Notes: generated by a model not told the origin, from the sequence alone. A stretch of 31,905 bases of DNA from an uncultured Lachnospiraceae bacterium (GCA_910585255.1 CAJUEI010000011.1:1-31905), one strand, 5' to 3'. Shown: positions 7,424 to 16,091, counted from the first letter of the stretch. Numbers and translations are program-made.

Positions 7424-9715
7424 TTATGATTTTTTCTGATGGATTTTTCTATATTCGGAAGGAGTCATATCCAGATGTTTTTTAAAGAAGGTAAAAAAGT
7501 AATTTTTTGTAGTAAATCCAAGCTGATCACTGATTTCATTTAGGGAAATATCAGTATCGGTAAGCAGTTTGCAGATTAAATTAAGCTTTTCTTTTTTAAT
7601 ATAATCGGATAAAGACTCTTTGGTGCTTTCTTTAAATATATTCCGAAGATAGTTGACAGAAAGATGGACCTGATCTGCAATAAAACCAACGGAAAGATTT
7701 GGATTGTATAAATTTTCTGAAATAAGTACCATTACGGTATCAATCAAATCTTTTTTTCCAGACTGATGGTTTCGGATTTCTGTAATCTGGGTGATATCAT
7801 GAATTCCTCTTGCTTTGGTAAGCTCTTGCAGTTCGGAAAAATAATAGTGGTTGAAAAGGCGGTACTCCATGTTTTGTACATTTTCTAAAGAAAGACTGTA
7901 TTCTAATTTTTGCATAGAAGAGTTTAACTGCATAATAAAATAAAGAATCTGATCCGTTGAAAAGCTTCGGATTTCATTAAAAAATTGTTCCAAAAGTTCT
8001 GAAAAATCGGCAAGACTGGCAGATTTAATTGCCTGCATAATTGCAGAGTCCAGTTCAAATGGATAAGGTTTTTGCGGTTCTTCTGTCATATGTTCAGAGG
8101 CAAAACGGATGCAGTCTGGACCATATAAAAATCGGCGGGAAAGTGCGTAAAGGGCACTTTGATAGGAAATAGAAAGATCGGTTAATTCCTCCACTTCCAT
8201 TCCAATTCCAGCAGAAAAGGTAAATTCTGCATGTTGATGAATACATTCCTGTGTTTCTTTTAAGATTTGTTCTAATCGAACTTCTTCACATTCATTATAG
8301 TTAATTAAAAATACACTGTTTGCAGAGATTAAATCGATCTGCAGGACAAAATAGGATTTGGATAACAATTCTTGTGCAATGTTTTCTACAATATATTTGA
8401 ATATTGCAGATTCAGAGGTATTTTCTTCTATAAAAGCAGAAGGATCTAGATTCAGCAGCAGAATACGATAGTTTTTATAAGCGAAACTGGTATTGAGTTC
8501 CTCTAAGGAATGTGGAAGAAAAGAGGAAGGTGCATTGCTGTCCGTTAAAAGTAGTTTTAATGTTTTCGCATCCTGTTCTTTTAGATAATGGCCTCGCATA
8601 TTTTGCAATTTTTTGTTTAGGGTTTGATAATTTTGCAGCAAATAAGAAAAGTCATCTTTTTCAGAAAGAAGTTCTGGTTTACTGTCGTTTGAAAAACTTG
8701 CGATTTGTTCTTTCAAATGGCGAATTGGTTTATAAATAATATAACTGATAACCAAGGATACCACCAAACATAACAATACACAGAAAAAGGTATAACGTGT
8801 TAAAAAACTAAGAATCTTACTTTCTGGATAGATAAATTGTTTGTCAAGAGTAGAAATATAACAAAGACCAAAATCGGTATTATATAAATAGGAAACATCA
8901 TATTTACTGTTTTCAAAGGAATGTGAGAAATGCCCGTTTTGTTTTTGACTTTCTAACATCTTTTTATAAATGGAATTTTCTGTAAAGTCTGTTCCAAACA
9001 GTTCCTCTTTATTCGAAGCAATCACTTGACCATTTTTATTTAAGATCATGAGATCGATATAGTTTTCTTTGGTTGGCTGGATAAGTTCTAAGTAATTATC
9101 GTAATCCAGATTGATAATCAGTGCCCCGCTTTTGTTTTGATAATAAATAAGAGAAAGTATTCTGGCGTTATTTCTTAATATACCAGTATGGAAATAACTT
9201 AAGCAGTGCGGATAGCAGATGAAAGGGTTACGTCTGGGTGTCATTTCGGAGAGCAGGGAGATCACATCCTGATCATAGTGGTTATTTAGTGTAGTGCGGG
9301 AATATCCGTCTAATATTGTTTCTGTTTGATAGTTAATAAAATAGGCAGAAGTAATTAAAGAACTGCAGTTCATTAATGTTTCATATTGTTCTTGAAGTTT
9401 TAGTGCAAGAGAAATATCCCAGTCTTTTCCATATAATACTTGTGTAATAATGGAATTGTCCAGTAGAGAGAGTGCATAGTTGTGGATGTCTTTTAATATT
9501 GTCTGATTGATACTTTGTGCTTGTGTAATAGAGCGTTCCTGCATATCAGATAAAGCATCATTATAGTTTTTCTTCATTAAAATAAAAACAGTAGCAAGAA
9601 AAGTAATAAAAATTAGGGAAGAAAGCAGTAAAAAGGAATGAAGAACCTTTTTAAAGTAAAGACTGTGAGCATATTCATTCTTTAGTGTAGTTAGTTTTGT
9701 GCGGGCGGAATTCAT
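7424..9715 (-). CDS. Membrane-bound AraC-family regulator (YesS/YtdP type)
   Basis: The 763-residue protein has one membrane segment near residues 25-47 and an extracytoplasmic sensor region of about 250 residues. A second membrane segment lies near 300-325, followed by a long linker. The AraC/HTH_18 DNA-binding domain occupies the last ~100 residues (LSVGFIADQVHLSVNYLRNIF, then ISLNEISDQLGFTTKNYFFTFFKKH, ending MTPSEYRKIH). This architecture and length match YesS, the regulator of rhamnogalacturonan genes in Bacillus subtilis, and YtdP, which sit next to the same transporter type. It presumably senses extracellular sugar or the loaded binding protein and activates this locus. AGGAGG lies about 6 bases before the ATG. 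It is transcribed away from the binding-protein gene, from which it is separated by 415 bases. Confidence 0.92.
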   Translation of the reverse strand: MNSARTKLTTLKNEYAHSLYFKKVLHSFLLLSSLIFITFLATVFILMKKNYNDALSDMQERSITQAQSINQTILKDIHNYALSLLDNSIITQVLYGKDWDISLALKLQEQYETLMNCSSLITSAYFINYQTETILDGYSRTTLNNHYDQDVISLLSEMTPRRNPFICYPHCLSYFHTGILRNNARILSLIYYQNKSGALIINLDYDNYLELIQPTKENYIDLMILNKNGQVIASNKEELFGTDFTENSIYKKMLESQKQNGHFSHSFENSKYDVSYLYNTDFGLCYISTLDKQFIYPESKILSFLTRYTFFCVLLCLVVSLVISYIIYKPIRHLKEQIASFSNDSKPELLSEKDDFSYLLQNYQTLNKKLQNMRGHYLKEQDAKTLKLLLTDSNAPSSFLPHSLEELNTSFAYKNYRILLLNLDPSAFIEENTSESAIFKYIVENIAQELLSKSYFVLQIDLISANSVFLINYNECEEVRLEQILKETQECIHQHAEFTFSAGIGMEVEELTDLSISYQSALYALSRRFLYGPDCIRFASEHMTEEPQKPYPFELDSAIMQAIKSASLADFSELLEQFFNEIRSFSTDQILYFIMQLNSSMQKLEYSLSLENVQNMEYRLFNHYYFSELQELTKARGIHDITQITEIRNHQSGKKDLIDTVMVLISENLYNPNLSVGFIADQVHLSVNYLRNIFKESTKESLSDYIKKEKLNLICKLLTDTDISLNEISDQLGFTTKNYFFTFFKKHLDMTPSEYRKIHQKKS

Positions 9716-10118
9716 AAAAACCTCCTGATTATGTATATTTTTTATAGCTTGTCTTATTTCAACTTCTCACATGGCAGTCCGTGGAACTCTAGGGAAGTAA
9801 TGAGATAATAAGCAAGCGGCAAAACGGATGCTAGTGATCGGTTTTGCAGTTATGTGATTTTTTGTCTTTTCTAGTGTAACATAGAAGAGGGGGAATTTTC
9901 AAACTATAAAAAGTTGGAAATTTAAAGAATAGGGAAAGTGTTAATTCTTATAGTAAATAATATTATCTTTAAAATAGGAAGAAAGAACAGAAAAAAGTAT
10001 AATTTGTGACAGATTTTTCTTTTATCAATTTGCATAGTAGATTTTATTTGAAATGTTAGGGTAAGATAGATACACAAGAAAAGCATAACGCAGCGTAGCT
10101 TAGAAAAAAGAAAAAAGG
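9716..10118. other. Divergent control region, regulator / binding protein
   Basis: About 400 bases of AT-rich DNA separate the two divergent starts. The only clear structure is the dyad at 9819-9847. I could not fix a confident -35/-10 pair for either gene. No open frame or RNA gene is visible. The stretch is long enough for two separate promoters, an activator site and a long leader on the binding-protein mRNA. Confidence 0.5.
9819..9847. promoter_or_regulatory. 29-bp dyad between divergent regulator and binding-protein genes
   Basis: GCAAAAC at 9819-9825 is mirrored by GTTTTGC at 9841-9847, with partial symmetry (GGAT against GATC) just inside. It sits about 105 bases upstream of the regulator start and 284 bases upstream of the binding-protein start. 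It may be an operator or a short transcribed hairpin; no T tract follows on either side. The AraC-type regulator next door is a plausible but untested ligand. Confidence 0.35.
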
Positions 10119-10130
10119 ATGGATGTTATT

Positions 10131-11816
10131 ATGAGAAGAATGAAACAGTATTTATCAGCATCTCTTGCAGCAATTATGCTTGCAGGTACATTAGCAGGAT
10201 GCGGCGGAAATGGAAATCAGCAGACAACAAAAACAGAAACAAACACAAATAGCAATTCTTCGACAGGGACAACTGCAAATCAAACAAATGCAGAGCCAGT
10301 AACAATTAAGTTTCTTCATAAAGGACCAAAACCAGATGGGTGGGATGCCGTATATGAAAAATATTTAGAAGAAACAAAGGATACCTTAAATATTGAATTG
10401 GATATTACATGGATTGAACATGCAGATTATAAAGAAAAGTTAAATCTGGAGATTACTTCTGGTTCAGAATGGGATTTGGTATTTGATGCACCATGGGTAC
10501 AGCTTCGAAATCTTGCACCAGAAGGGTACTATGCAGATTTATCAGGATATTTTAATAATCCTTCGGAATACCCGGGACTTGCAAAGGCATTTTCGACTGA
10601 GACAATGGAATCGAATATATGGTTTGATTCGATGTGTTATATTCCGCTTTATGAAGTATATGGAAATGGTCTTCCTACTATTTGGTATCGAAAAGATTGG
10701 GCAAAAGAGTGGGGGATTGGTACAGATGGAAATTTGAATAGTTATGATGATATGGAGCAGTATTGGCAGGCAGCATTAGACAGTGGCAAGATTCCTTATG
10801 CAACAACACAGGCAAGAGGATTTTTCCAGCAGCTTTCGATTCGTGGAGAAGTTATAGAAGGACCGAATGGCAATTCTAGTGAAGCCGGAATTCAGCTGTT
10901 CTCTAGTGCAGGTCTTTCTATTTGGACTTATATTGAAAATAATGAATTAAAGGCTTATGCGGTAGAGGGACAGGGAGATGAAGCATTTGCTGATTTTCCA
11001 GAAGGATGGCAGTATGACTTTCCTGCAGAACGTTTTGAAACATTTGCAAGGTGGCAGGAAGCCGGCTATATTGATCCAGATTCTTTAAGCTGTAATGATG
11101 CAGAGACACCGTTTGCAAATGGTCTGGCAGCTTCCTTTGTCGGAACACTGGATGATTATGTAAAAGTAACTGCTTATGAGGATACACTTGGAGAAGATGC
11201 AGTAGGATTCTTTATTTATGTAGATTCGATTCGGGAGAAAGAAGCGGGTGCCATTCCTGTTGATTATTCTGGAAATAATGGACTTGCAGTTCCGGCAAAC
11301 TCTCCTAATATAGAAGCAACGATGCGGTTTTTAGACTGGTTGTTTGGTTCACAGGAAGCACATGATTTGTTCCAGCTTGGAATTGAAGGAAAAGACTTTG
11401 AATATGGAGATGGAAACACATATACGACTCTTACTAATTATAGTGCAGATTTTGGCGGTTACGGATGGACATGGAATCCAAATTATGCTTTGATTTCAAC
11501 AGCATATGATGATGAAGCGTTAGAATATAGAAAGTATGAATATGATGCTTCTACTTTTTCATCTATGCCTGTGCTGGGATTCCATTTTGATACAACAGAT
11601 ATAGATTTATCTACAGCAGTTGCTCAATGTACTGCAGTTACAGATATGATTAAAATTGTAAAGCTGCATGGAATTAAGACAGATGGAAATGGTGTTACTT
11701 ATGAAACAATGAAAGATATGCTTAAGGCAAATACAGATATGGCATTGGAAAATGGAGGGCAGGTTGTGGTAGATGCTTTGATTGCTCAGTTGAGGGAGTT
11801 TCTTGCAAGTAAGTAG
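10131..11816 (+). CDS. Extracellular sugar-binding lipoprotein of the ABC importer
   Basis: The 561-residue protein starts with a lipoprotein signal (basic MRRMKQY, hydrophobic stretch, lipobox LAGC with Cys24 as the predicted lipidated residue). A Thr/Asn/Ser-rich tether (about 27-58) links it to the membrane. The body resembles family 1 solute-binding proteins of the LipO/YtcQ group that serve LplB/YtcP permeases. The stretch WDLVFDAPWVQL is where such proteins read 'D(L/I)xF...W..L'. The C-terminal segment around VLGFHFDTTDIDLSTAV resembles the DUF3502-like end seen in this group. I prefer the ATG at 10131, because AGGATGG (10116-10122) is spaced correctly for it; the ATG at 10119 overlaps that site. 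It is separated from its permeases by the GH43, GH28 and regulator genes, an unusual split. Confidence 0.9.
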   Translation: MRRMKQYLSASLAAIMLAGTLAGCGGNGNQQTTKTETNTNSNSSTGTTANQTNAEPVTIKFLHKGPKPDGWDAVYEKYLEETKDTLNIELDITWIEHADYKEKLNLEITSGSEWDLVFDAPWVQLRNLAPEGYYADLSGYFNNPSEYPGLAKAFSTETMESNIWFDSMCYIPLYEVYGNGLPTIWYRKDWAKEWGIGTDGNLNSYDDMEQYWQAALDSGKIPYATTQARGFFQQLSIRGEVIEGPNGNSSEAGIQLFSSAGLSIWTYIENNELKAYAVEGQGDEAFADFPEGWQYDFPAERFETFARWQEAGYIDPDSLSCNDAETPFANGLAASFVGTLDDYVKVTAYEDTLGEDAVGFFIYVDSIREKEAGAIPVDYSGNNGLAVPANSPNIEATMRFLDWLFGSQEAHDLFQLGIEGKDFEYGDGNTYTTLTNYSADFGGYGWTWNPNYALISTAYDDEALEYRKYEYDASTFSSMPVLGFHFDTTDIDLSTAVAQCTAVTDMIKIVKLHGIKTDGNGVTYETMKDMLKANTDMALENGGQVVVDALIAQLREFLASK

Positions 11817-11833
11817 TATTTAGTTGAATGGAG

Positions 11834-11857
11834 GATGCTGAAAGTTGAATAGGGGAC
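11834..11857 (+). repeat. Partial duplicate of the S2 left end
   Basis: GATGCTGAAAGTTGAATAGG stands directly before S2 copy 2 and resembles that copy's own left end (GACGCTGAAAGTCAAATGG). It looks like a fragment of a tandem duplication or of an earlier insertion at the same place. It is too short for a firm call. Confidence 0.45.
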
Positions 11858-11998
11858 GCTGAAAGTCAAATGGGGTTCTATTGCGGGCCCGCTTTCGCTT
11901 AGCATTTCCTCGTAGTGGGCACATAAGACGCTAAAGTACAGCGTCTAAGTGCCGACGGGAAATGATGACCCTGCATAGAACCCCATTTGGCTTTCAGC
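11858..11998 (+). repeat. Structured repeat S2, copy 2
   Basis: This copy is 141 bp, exactly as long as copy 1 but in the opposite orientation. The outer 24-bp stem is complete with one G-T wobble, yet most of its bases differ from copy 1. Inside, GCCCGCT (11887-11893) pairs with AGTGGGC (11914-11920). CATTTCC (11903-11909), in the loop of that stem, can pair with GGAAATG (11958-11964). The following hairpin has apical stem GACGCT/AGCGTC where copy 1 has GGCACG/CGTGCC. It begins 41 bases after the binding-protein stop codon and is followed by a bidirectional terminator at 12032-12080. Confidence 0.82.
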
Positions 11999-12031
11999 TG
12001 TGTACTTCGGACGGAAGAATGATAATAAATT

Positions 12032-12080
12032 AAAAAAGGGGCTGTTGTGAAATGATTATGTTTTGTAACAGTCCTTTTTT
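12032..12080. terminator. Bidirectional intrinsic terminator behind the binding-protein gene
   Basis: A6 (12032-12037) and a stem made of GGCTGTTGTGAAA against TTTTGTAACAGTCC run into T6 (12075-12080). The flanking A and T tracts make it usable on either strand. It ends the binding-protein transcript, so the amidase gene starting 30 bases later probably has its own promoter or depends on read-through. Confidence 0.8.
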
Positions 12081-12109
12081 GATATAGGTGGGAGGTAGGA
12101 TTAAGAGGG

Positions 12110-12940
12110 ATGAAGATTGGATTAATACAGGAAAAGCAGAATGAATTGTATCAGTTTCAGAAAGAAGAAATTCGATATTCTATGGAAGAGGCAAAGCGGT
12201 ATCAGAAGGAAATGCTGATACAGAATAGAAATCAGATACAAGAGGCAATCAAAGCGGGGTGTGATTTGATTGTTACATCAGAAGCCATTAATTTTCCGGG
12301 GCAGCCTAAGAAAGTAGAGGGTGATTATACTAAGCTGATATCAGAATTAGAGAGTGATGTTTTTAAAGAATATGCTGAGTTGGCAAGGCAGGGGAATTGT
12401 TATCTTGCAGTTGGGGTGTATCGGAAGGAAGGATTAAGGCTGTATAATTCTGTTTTGTTTTATAACAGAAAGGGGGAATTGTGCGGAACGTATGATAAAG
12501 TACATTTGGCAGGAGAGGAGAAGGAGTATTTAACAAAAGGAAATCAATATTGTGTGATAGAAACTGATTTTGGAAAAATTGGTTTTGCAATTTGCTGGGA
12601 TATGCAGTTTGCAGAGACTTGTCAGACTTTGGCAGATATGGGTGCTGATCTGATTCTTGCTCCTACATGGGGCTGGGAATGGATCTATGGTGCTTGTCGT
12701 GCTTATGAAAATGGTGTTTATGTGGCAAGTGCAATGGCAGTTCCTTTTTCTATGCCAATAGAAGGGCTGCGTTCTCCAAGTGAAGTGATTACGCCAGAAG
12801 GGATCTGTTTGGCAAAAGGGGGACGAGAAGAGGCACAGGTTGTTACTGCCAAACTGCCGGATATAAGAGAGTGTGCTTTTTATAGAGAGTTTAGAAAGAG
12901 CGGCAGAAGGCAGTTTTTATCGCCAAAGCTGTCTGAATAG
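12110..12940 (+). CDS. Carbon-nitrogen hydrolase (nitrilase superfamily)
   Basis: The 276-residue cytoplasmic enzyme has the complete catalytic triad: Glu58 in TSEAINFPG, Lys130 in YDKVHLAGEEKEYL and the nucleophile Cys162 in FAICWDMQF. Family members hydrolyse amides, N-carbamoyl groups or nitriles through a Cys-acyl intermediate. The length is typical for the amidase/carbamoylase branches. It sits between a terminator and a polysaccharide lyase gene 85 bases downstream. Co-transcription with the lyase suggests a role on a sugar amide or N-acylated uronate, but that is only inference. GGGAGG about 15 bases upstream and GAGGG directly before the ATG are the candidate ribosome sites, neither ideally spaced. 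Confidence 0.88.
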   Translation: MKIGLIQEKQNELYQFQKEEIRYSMEEAKRYQKEMLIQNRNQIQEAIKAGCDLIVTSEAINFPGQPKKVEGDYTKLISELESDVFKEYAELARQGNCYLAVGVYRKEGLRLYNSVLFYNRKGELCGTYDKVHLAGEEKEYLTKGNQYCVIETDFGKIGFAICWDMQFAETCQTLADMGADLILAPTWGWEWIYGACRAYENGVYVASAMAVPFSMPIEGLRSPSEVITPEGICLAKGGREEAQVVTAKLPDIRECAFYREFRKSGRRQFLSPKLSE

Positions 12941-13025
12941 AAAATGGATAGAGAATCAGGAGGTTATGAGCAAGTAGCGAAGCGGATTGCGAATATCCGA
13001 TTTGACTTGAAAAATGGAGAAAAAA

Positions 13026-15974
13026 ATGGAAAAAGGGATAAGAGAGAAGATAGAGCATTTAGTGTATCAGGCTGAACAGTTAATGGAAGAGAGCAATGCC
13101 TGTTACAGCAAGGCAGATAAAGATGCATTGATGGATATGGTAATTCAGGCTAAGAAGGCATTGGATGGGGAAAAACCCGGATTTACCAGAAATAGGGAAT
13201 TTTTGCTTCCAAGAGAAGAAGAAGCCGTTCAGTTTGCATATGATCGTTATACTATGGTTCCTACTTTTTTTGAGGAAGGGAAAGTATATAGCCATTATGG
13301 GTTAAAGGAAGCGATTAGTTGGTTTCAGAAGCAGGATATGTCAAAATGGACAGAGGAGCAGAGAAGGGATCGAAAAGAGGAAATACTGAAAAAGGGAAAA
13401 GGGTTGTTGGAGGGAGCGGTATGTAAAAATACGGTTGGAATGTATGATGAAACATGTAAAAGAAAGCTGGAAGAACAGATAGAACGATTAGAGAATGTTT
13501 CTGATAAGGAACTGCCGCAGCAGCTTGCAGATACCGTGGATGCATTGATAGGGATGCAGCTTTCTCAAAAATTATATTCTGATCAGGAAGAAGAGCCTAT
13601 TTTGCTGATTCCTAAGGAAAAATTGGACAGAATAAGACAGAAAGGAGAAGAAACGGATTTTGTGCAAAAACAATGTCAATTAATAAAAGAAATTGCACAA
13701 AAGGAAAGCCTGGAAGAAAGCAGGGCAGCGTATGAATGGATCGGGAAACCATATGAATATAAAGAATTAAATGAAAAATTTTATATCTGGGGAGATACTG
13801 ACCGTGTGGTAAATATAAGTACTCCAAAGGGAACGAAAGAGGCGAAATTGTCATTTTCTCTGCCTTGTATGGAAAATGAAGAAGAAGGGCTTGGACATAC
13901 TCAAATTACAGGGATACGTCTTTTTTGTGCAGATGGACCAGAAGTAGAAATACCAAATGGGGATTTTGGACAAAATTCAGATGGAGAGCTTTTTGGCTGG
14001 CGTATTATTAAAAAAAAGGGAAATGCCATTTGCAGGCAGGAGAAAAGTAAGGAAGGAGAGAGTTCCCTTTTTTTGTGTAATCCTACCCCTTTGGATGAGG
14101 GGGTTGTGGAATGTGAAAAATGGATTCCATTAAAGGAAACAAGCGGTTATACGTTATTCTTTCGGGCAAAGCAGGATGGGAAATTTCGAAAAGGATTGAT
14201 AGCGAAATTAGAGTTTTTTGATCAGGACAAAAATAAGATAGGAGAATTTACATATTGTTATAACCGAAAAAGCAGTATTCCTGTTAATGAAAAAGCAAAA
14301 AATATGCAGTGCAATGCCATTCTTTATGCATTAGAAGGAAAGATAGAATATGCACAAAAGGCAAAATATGATATGTTGGTATTTTTAAATGATTTCTGTC
14401 AAGGGGCAGAATATTGGATGGTCTATAATGAAAGACCAGAGGGGTGTGATGCCTATGGGGCAGTGCAGGCAGGGCGTATTATGTGTTCTGCAGCAAGTAC
14501 CTACTCTTTGATTCGCTGTGCAGCCGTTTTTTCAGAGGAAGAAAAGCAGTTTTTTTATCAACTGGTAGATTATCTTTTACGATACTGTCTGGATATGCGG
14601 GATCGGATTTCGATGTCAGAGGAACGAGTGCAGCGTGGCTCAAGTAATTGGCAGACGGATATGTGTATTGGAGTGGCATTGCTGATGATGGTACTTTCAG
14701 ACTATCCAAATCGAAAATTTTGGCTTTATAATGCAGAGGCAGTGCTGAAGGCACAGTTATCTGTAAATTTGAATCCAGATGGTTCATGGCCGGAATCCAT
14801 TCGTTATCATCATGCCGCATTGGAGCATTTTGCATCTTTTGCAGCGGCGTGGAAGCAGGAAACAGGGGAGGACTGGCTTGTTACTACTAGGTTAAAGGAT
14901 ATGTTTTCTTATACGATTCATACCATTACACCGCCTTATACTTATTTTGGAGGGAGGATTGGAACGCCGCCCTTTGGAGATCATAAGCTTTCCGGCGGTA
15001 CAGAATTTGGAATCTATGGACTTTCCATTGAATGGATGGAACAGGTGGATAAAAAGCTGGCGGATCAGATGTATCAGGTATGGAAAATGGCACAATATCC
15101 AGTAAAAGCACTTTCAGGAGAATCATTAATAGTTGAAAATTTATTATATTTAGAACCTTCTGCCTATCAGATGGATTTAAAGAATACCCTTCTTTTGCAG
15201 TCAACGGCATCCTATCCAGATTCTGGAATTTATATCTTTCGCTATAGTGGGCAGGAACAGAAAGAAAATTATCTTGCGGTTATGGGAGCAGAAAAGCCAA
15301 TAGGACATGGGCATTTGGATCAGGGTTCTTTCTTATTATATTATCATAATGTTCCTGTTATTATGGACAGTGGAATTGAGGGATATTTTGATGCTTCTAC
15401 ACAATGGCATCTTTCTTCCTATTCTCATGCATGTGTGCAGTTTGCAGCAACAAAAGAAGAACAAAAGACAATGAGAAGTTCAGGAAAAACAATTAACTTA
15501 AATGCGGGAAATTTTAGTTTGGATCGCGGCTGGTTGGATGTGCCTAGGGTATGTGAAGTAAAGCAAATTCAGATAACAAAGGAGAAGGATCGTATTACGT
15601 TAGAGATAGCACATCCAAATGGAAAGGAAAAGGGACTGCATCAGCGTACCATTTGGTTTGAAAAAAAGACAGGGGAGGTTTTGGTGCAGGATCGGATTCG
15701 AGATTATACAGGAAAGATATTGTTTTCTTTGCCGATTGTGATGCAGTCAGCTTGGATAGAGGGCAATATGGTTTATGGAGAAGGATATGAACCGATTTTG
15801 ATGAAAGTAGAATTTCTTACTCCAATAAAAAGGATTTGGCTGGAAAAGGGGAGAACAACGCCTATGTTTCCATGTAAAGAGGATGTTCCTATGTTGTTTT
15901 ATATAAGAGCAGAGGTAGAGGTGGTGGATCGAATGGATGGGATAGATGTTAGGATACAAATGCTAGAAAAATAA
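13026..15974 (+). CDS. Heparinase II/III-like polysaccharide lyase
   Basis: The 982-residue protein has no signal peptide. The N-terminal ~280 residues are helical. A beta-sandwich-like insert (about 290-450; NGDFGQNSDGELFGW) may bind carbohydrate. An alpha/alpha-toroid follows (about 455-720) with NPDGSWPESIRYHH, where Tyr594 and His595 are candidate catalytic residues. The beta-sheet domain carries GHGHLDQGSF (His761, His763, Asp765), the hallmark of the Heparinase_II_III fold used by PL12, PL15, PL17 and PL21 lyases. These cut uronic-acid glycans by beta-elimination and leave a 4,5-unsaturated end, matching the GH88 downstream. I could not assign the PL family. Start: GGAG (13016-13019) is 6 bases before the ATG at 13026, whereas the in-frame ATG at 13014 lacks a ribosome site. 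It is probably transcribed with the amidase. Confidence 0.85.
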   Translation: MEKGIREKIEHLVYQAEQLMEESNACYSKADKDALMDMVIQAKKALDGEKPGFTRNREFLLPREEEAVQFAYDRYTMVPTFFEEGKVYSHYGLKEAISWFQKQDMSKWTEEQRRDRKEEILKKGKGLLEGAVCKNTVGMYDETCKRKLEEQIERLENVSDKELPQQLADTVDALIGMQLSQKLYSDQEEEPILLIPKEKLDRIRQKGEETDFVQKQCQLIKEIAQKESLEESRAAYEWIGKPYEYKELNEKFYIWGDTDRVVNISTPKGTKEAKLSFSLPCMENEEEGLGHTQITGIRLFCADGPEVEIPNGDFGQNSDGELFGWRIIKKKGNAICRQEKSKEGESSLFLCNPTPLDEGVVECEKWIPLKETSGYTLFFRAKQDGKFRKGLIAKLEFFDQDKNKIGEFTYCYNRKSSIPVNEKAKNMQCNAILYALEGKIEYAQKAKYDMLVFLNDFCQGAEYWMVYNERPEGCDAYGAVQAGRIMCSAASTYSLIRCAAVFSEEEKQFFYQLVDYLLRYCLDMRDRISMSEERVQRGSSNWQTDMCIGVALLMMVLSDYPNRKFWLYNAEAVLKAQLSVNLNPDGSWPESIRYHHAALEHFASFAAAWKQETGEDWLVTTRLKDMFSYTIHTITPPYTYFGGRIGTPPFGDHKLSGGTEFGIYGLSIEWMEQVDKKLADQMYQVWKMAQYPVKALSGESLIVENLLYLEPSAYQMDLKNTLLLQSTASYPDSGIYIFRYSGQEQKENYLAVMGAEKPIGHGHLDQGSFLLYYHNVPVIMDSGIEGYFDASTQWHLSSYSHACVQFAATKEEQKTMRSSGKTINLNAGNFSLDRGWLDVPRVCEVKQIQITKEKDRITLEIAHPNGKEKGLHQRTIWFEKKTGEVLVQDRIRDYTGKILFSLPIVMQSAWIEGNMVYGEGYEPILMKVEFLTPIKRIWLEKGRTTPMFPCKEDVPMLFYIRAEVEVVDRMDGIDVRIQMLEK

Positions 15975-15994
15975 TTTTTTATGAAAATGGGGAC

Positions 15995-16059
15995 GCCGAA
16001 AGCCAAAGGGAGTGCTACTCCGGGTTCGCTTTCGCTTAGCATTTCCTTTGACTTTCGGC
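15995..16059 (+). repeat. Structured repeat S2, copy 3 (internally deleted)
   Basis: The conserved boundary GGGGACGCCG, the left arm (GCCGAAAGCCAAAGG), the first part of the core (GTTCGCTTTCGCTTAGCATT plus TCC) and a matching right arm (CCTTTGACTTTCGGC) remain. The second half of the core, including the pseudoknot partner GGAAATG and the hairpin, is gone. The arms still pair with each other but differ from those of copies 1 and 2. It lies between the convergent lyase and DUF624 genes. Its downstream flank (TGTATTTCAGAATGAAA, then AATAAATTAA) resembles that of copy 2, so part of the flank may belong to the element. Confidence 0.75.
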
Positions 16060-16091
16060 TATGTATTTCAGAATGAAAAAATTGTAATAAA

